Shown: piece after piece, positions 13,898-15,524 of the stretch
Numbering within the stretch: the stretch's first letter is position 1
Layout of the letters: each line of letters opens with the position of its first letter
NCBI GenBank assembly: GCA_002407925.1
Contig: DHPN01000027.1
Coordinates: 87,703-103,226 of the forward strand
Length of the DNA: 15,524 nucleotides
Direction: 5' to 3'
Source: Atopobiaceae bacterium UBA5363
Lineage (GTDB): Bacteria > Actinomycetota > Coriobacteriia > Coriobacteriales > Atopobiaceae
Program-made: the position numbers and the translations under genes
Notes under the pieces: generated by a model
Told to the model about the DNA's origin: nothing
The model's input: only the letters and a program-made list of their open reading frames with translations
The model's database searches: none

Positions 13898-14672
13898 GAA
13901 AGTGAGCAAGCATCTCCTCAAAACTTGCGACCTGTGCTCGTGCGTCTCGACCGTCGACGACGTAGCGCCTAATGGACCTGTCGGCCTTCAGGCGCCAGTC
14001 AATAAGGGGGCCAAAGCCGTCGAGAAGCATGCTGGGAGCAGCCAGGTTCCGCCCCTCGGGCCTCGACGGATCGGATGCGCTCCGCAAAAGGCCAGGATAC
14101 CAGACGTGTCCGATCTTAGGGTGGCATCTAAGGTAGCTGGCTATAACAAGCGCTGCATCATTGGCGCGGCGGCGACGGACTTCGAAGGATGGAAGTGCAG
14201 CCTGCCATACGGCAAGGATTTCTGGCGGCGGAGCTGGCAGATCCTCAAGGCTGTCACTCAGCTGCGGCAGTACCTCAGCAGCGTCACGCGAGAGGCTAAC
14301 GGCCACAAAGCCCGCTCCTACATCTCCTAGCGAGCGTGCTAGGGACTCAACCGACACATGCGCTCCCTGACGCACGCTCATGCAGCCAAATGACGTGGGA
14401 ACGGTATTGTCGATAACAAGCGCGCTGTGGCGGGAACGAGCAGCAGAACCCAGTTGCTTAAGATTTGGGCACCATACGGGGCGGCTTCCCAAGCTCTGAA
14501 CCAAGATGGCCCTCCCTGCCCCTTCAGTAGGTATCCGCAAGACGGCGCACAGCCGCACAAGCCAAAGTCGGCGATCGCCAAACCAGCTTGGGTCAGGAAG
14601 ATCGACAGAGACGATGCGCGTATATTCCGCACCAAGGCGGCACGATATCTGCTGGCAAAGCGTCGCTGGCAT
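13890..14672 (-). CDS. Truncated trans-sulfuration (Cys/Met metabolism) PLP-fold protein lacking the catalytic lysine
   Basis: A 260-residue protein related to cystathionine gamma-synthase/beta-lyase and methionine gamma-lyase (PF01053, usually 380-400 aa). Recognisable parts: SALVIDNTVPTSFG with the PLP-ring Asp88, VESLARSLGD at the HSxTKxxGG position, and a long match at 155-195 ending HPKIGHVWYPGL. The Schiff-base Lys is replaced by Arg113 (CGC at 14334-14336), exactly 25 residues after Asp88 as in active enzymes. About 85-100 N-terminal residues, including the phosphate-binding loop and the Tyr that stacks on PLP, are absent, as is the C-terminal SLGGxESL segment. The ATG at 14672 has AGGAAGG seven bases upstream; a longer frame to 14723 has none. 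The frame is open and well initiated, so this may be a repurposed or decaying paralog. Enzyme activity is not expected. Confidence 0.7.
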   Translation of the reverse strand: MPATLCQQISCRLGAEYTRIVSVDLPDPSWFGDRRLWLVRLCAVLRIPTEGAGRAILVQSLGSRPVWCPNLKQLGSAARSRHSALVIDNTVPTSFGCMSVRQGAHVSVESLARSLGDVGAGFVAVSLSRDAAEVLPQLSDSLEDLPAPPPEILAVWQAALPSFEVRRRRANDAALVIASYLRCHPKIGHVWYPGLLRSASDPSRPEGRNLAAPSMLLDGFGPLIDWRLKADRSIRRYVVDGRDARAQVASFEEMLAHFPV

Positions 14673-14750
14673 AGCCTGCCCTTCCTCTGCTTGCCTTAGC
14701 CCAGGCGCCCAAGACGCAGGCATTCGAAGGCGTGAGCCTAGACGACCACA

Positions 14751-15524
14751 TCATGCGCCCTTTTTGGCCCCTTGCATTTGCAAGGCAAGGAAAACGTTAA
14801 CTTCGGCGCCAAGCAAAACGATGTAGAGCATCATGTAAATATAGGTCAGCGTGATTATCACCACAGCTAAGCTGCCATAGATCGAATAAGCGCCGGGGCG
14901 ACTCACAAAAGCAGAGAAAATCGCCGAGGTCACCGTCCAGACGAAAGAGGAGAAAAGAGCTCCCGGAAGCTGCGCTCGAAAGGTCCTGCGCCCTGCGGGC
15001 AAGAAGGTGTAGCAGCACTGAAAGATCACGATGAGTAGCAGCGCGGAGATGATATAGCGCTCATCTATAAGACTCGCAACGCCTTGGGCCAACGGCACGA
15101 CAGAAGATAGCAGCAGCGCAATCGACTTGCCATACACCATGACCACAACCAGCAAGATGAGCGCAACTAAGAAGATGACCGTATACAGGCAGGCAAGTCC
15201 GCGCACGGCGAAATAGCTGCGCCGCTCGTTAGCCTTATAGACCTCATCCAAGCCATGGATGATGGCCATCATTGCAACGGACGCAAGCCAAAGGGTGGCT
15301 AGAAACGACAACGTGATGACGCCGCTGCCTGCAGACTTCCAAGCAGTCTCCACGATGTCGTTCACAAACCCTTCCAAGGCGGATGGCGCAAACCCCATCA
15401 AGAAATAGACAACGTCATCAGAGCTCAGCGAGGTCAGAGGCAAGATGGAGTACACAAGGACCGCAAGCGGTATAAGCGCCATGAAGAAGAAGTACGCGGC
15501 GCTGGAGGCGAAGACGCTGATGCG
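14751..15524 (-). CDS. YihY/BrkB-family membrane protein (5' end beyond the window)
   Basis: A polytopic membrane protein of the YihY/virulence factor BrkB family (PF03631), usually six membrane segments; biochemical function unsettled, and the old label ribonuclease BN for this family was a misassignment. Visible hydrophobic stretches: AAYFFFMALIPLAVLVYSIL, SGVITLSFLATLWLASVAMM, LYTVIFLVALILLVVVMVYG, YIISALLLIVIFQCCYTFLP, and the C-terminal VVIITLTYIYMMLYIVLLGA followed by EVN, a typical family end. An ATG occurs at 15480-15482, but the frame continues unbroken to the window edge with family-like residues (VFASSAAYFFF), so the gene really starts beyond 15524 and the ATG is internal. The PLP-fold gene follows by 78 bases in the same direction. 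Confidence 0.93.
   Translation of the reverse strand, partial: RISVFASSAAYFFFMALIPLAVLVYSILPLTSLSSDDVVYFLMGFAPSALEGFVNDIVETAWKSAGSGVITLSFLATLWLASVAMMAIIHGLDEVYKANERRSYFAVRGLACLYTVIFLVALILLVVVMVYGKSIALLLSSVVPLAQGVASLIDERYIISALLLIVIFQCCYTFLPAGRRTFRAQLPGALFSSFVWTVTSAIFSAFVSRPGAYSIYGSLAVVIITLTYIYMMLYIVLLGAEVNVFLALQMQGAKKGA

Noticed and set aside
13890..14672. Active cystathionine gamma-synthase or methionine gamma-lyase
   Set aside because: The catalytic lysine is Arg and the N-terminal cofactor-binding region is absent, so an enzyme name would mislead.
14751..15482. Complete YihY gene starting at the ATG at 15482
   Set aside because: The frame continues to the window edge with family-like hydrophobic sequence and the ATG falls inside the first visible membrane segment, so the gene is cut by the window.

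Overview
The window most resembles a fermentative, anaerobic member of the Actinobacteria, probably class Coriobacteriia (Olsenella, Atopobium or Collinsella-like). The grounds are moderately GC-rich coding sequence, strong GGAGG-type ribosome binding sites with several GTG and TTG starts, and a gene mix that is partly Firmicutes-like (YugP-type protease, acyl-ACP thioesterase, Bacillus-type ThyA, AdhE, AckA) yet includes RNase D, which most Firmicutes lack. The taxon is an inference, because no rRNA or other marker gene is present.

Layout. (1) 1-89, minus: start of a Tat-type lipoprotein cut by the window edge, divergent from a GNAT acetyltransferase (190-720, plus). (2) 6202-939, minus: six genes in one direction, RNase D, a YugP-type membrane zinc protease, xseA, xseB, a HinT-like HIT protein and ackA, closed by a hairpin just after ackA. 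(3) 6333-9787, plus: a tightly packed block of a diacylglycerol-kinase-family lipid kinase, an acyl-ACP thioesterase, an unknown single-pass membrane protein, thyA and a Nudix hydrolase. (4) 13713-9782, minus: adhE, an aminoglycoside/choline-kinase-fold kinase and folA; folA meets the Nudix gene tail to tail with overlapping stop codons. (5) 15524-13890, minus: a YihY/BrkB membrane protein (start beyond the window) followed by a truncated trans-sulfuration-family protein that has lost its PLP lysine.

How the genes fit together. AckA (ATP from acetyl phosphate) and AdhE (NAD+ regeneration by making ethanol from acetyl-CoA) are the two usual ends of mixed-acid/ethanol fermentation. ThyA and DHFR form the thymidylate/folate cycle and face each other across the Nudix gene. 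XseA and XseB are the two subunits of exonuclease VII. The lipid kinase and thioesterase both act on lipid precursors and are likely co-expressed.

No stretch longer than 300 bases lacks a gene. The longest gaps are 721-938 (terminator-like hairpins), 13714-13889 (adhE upstream region with a tandem repeat) and 6203-6332 (divergent intergenic). I saw no tRNA, rRNA, CRISPR array, insertion sequence, integrase or defence system. Most of the window is ordinary housekeeping sequence. The item most worth a second look is the lysine-less PLP-fold protein at 13890-14672; the tandem repeats laid over stop codons are second.
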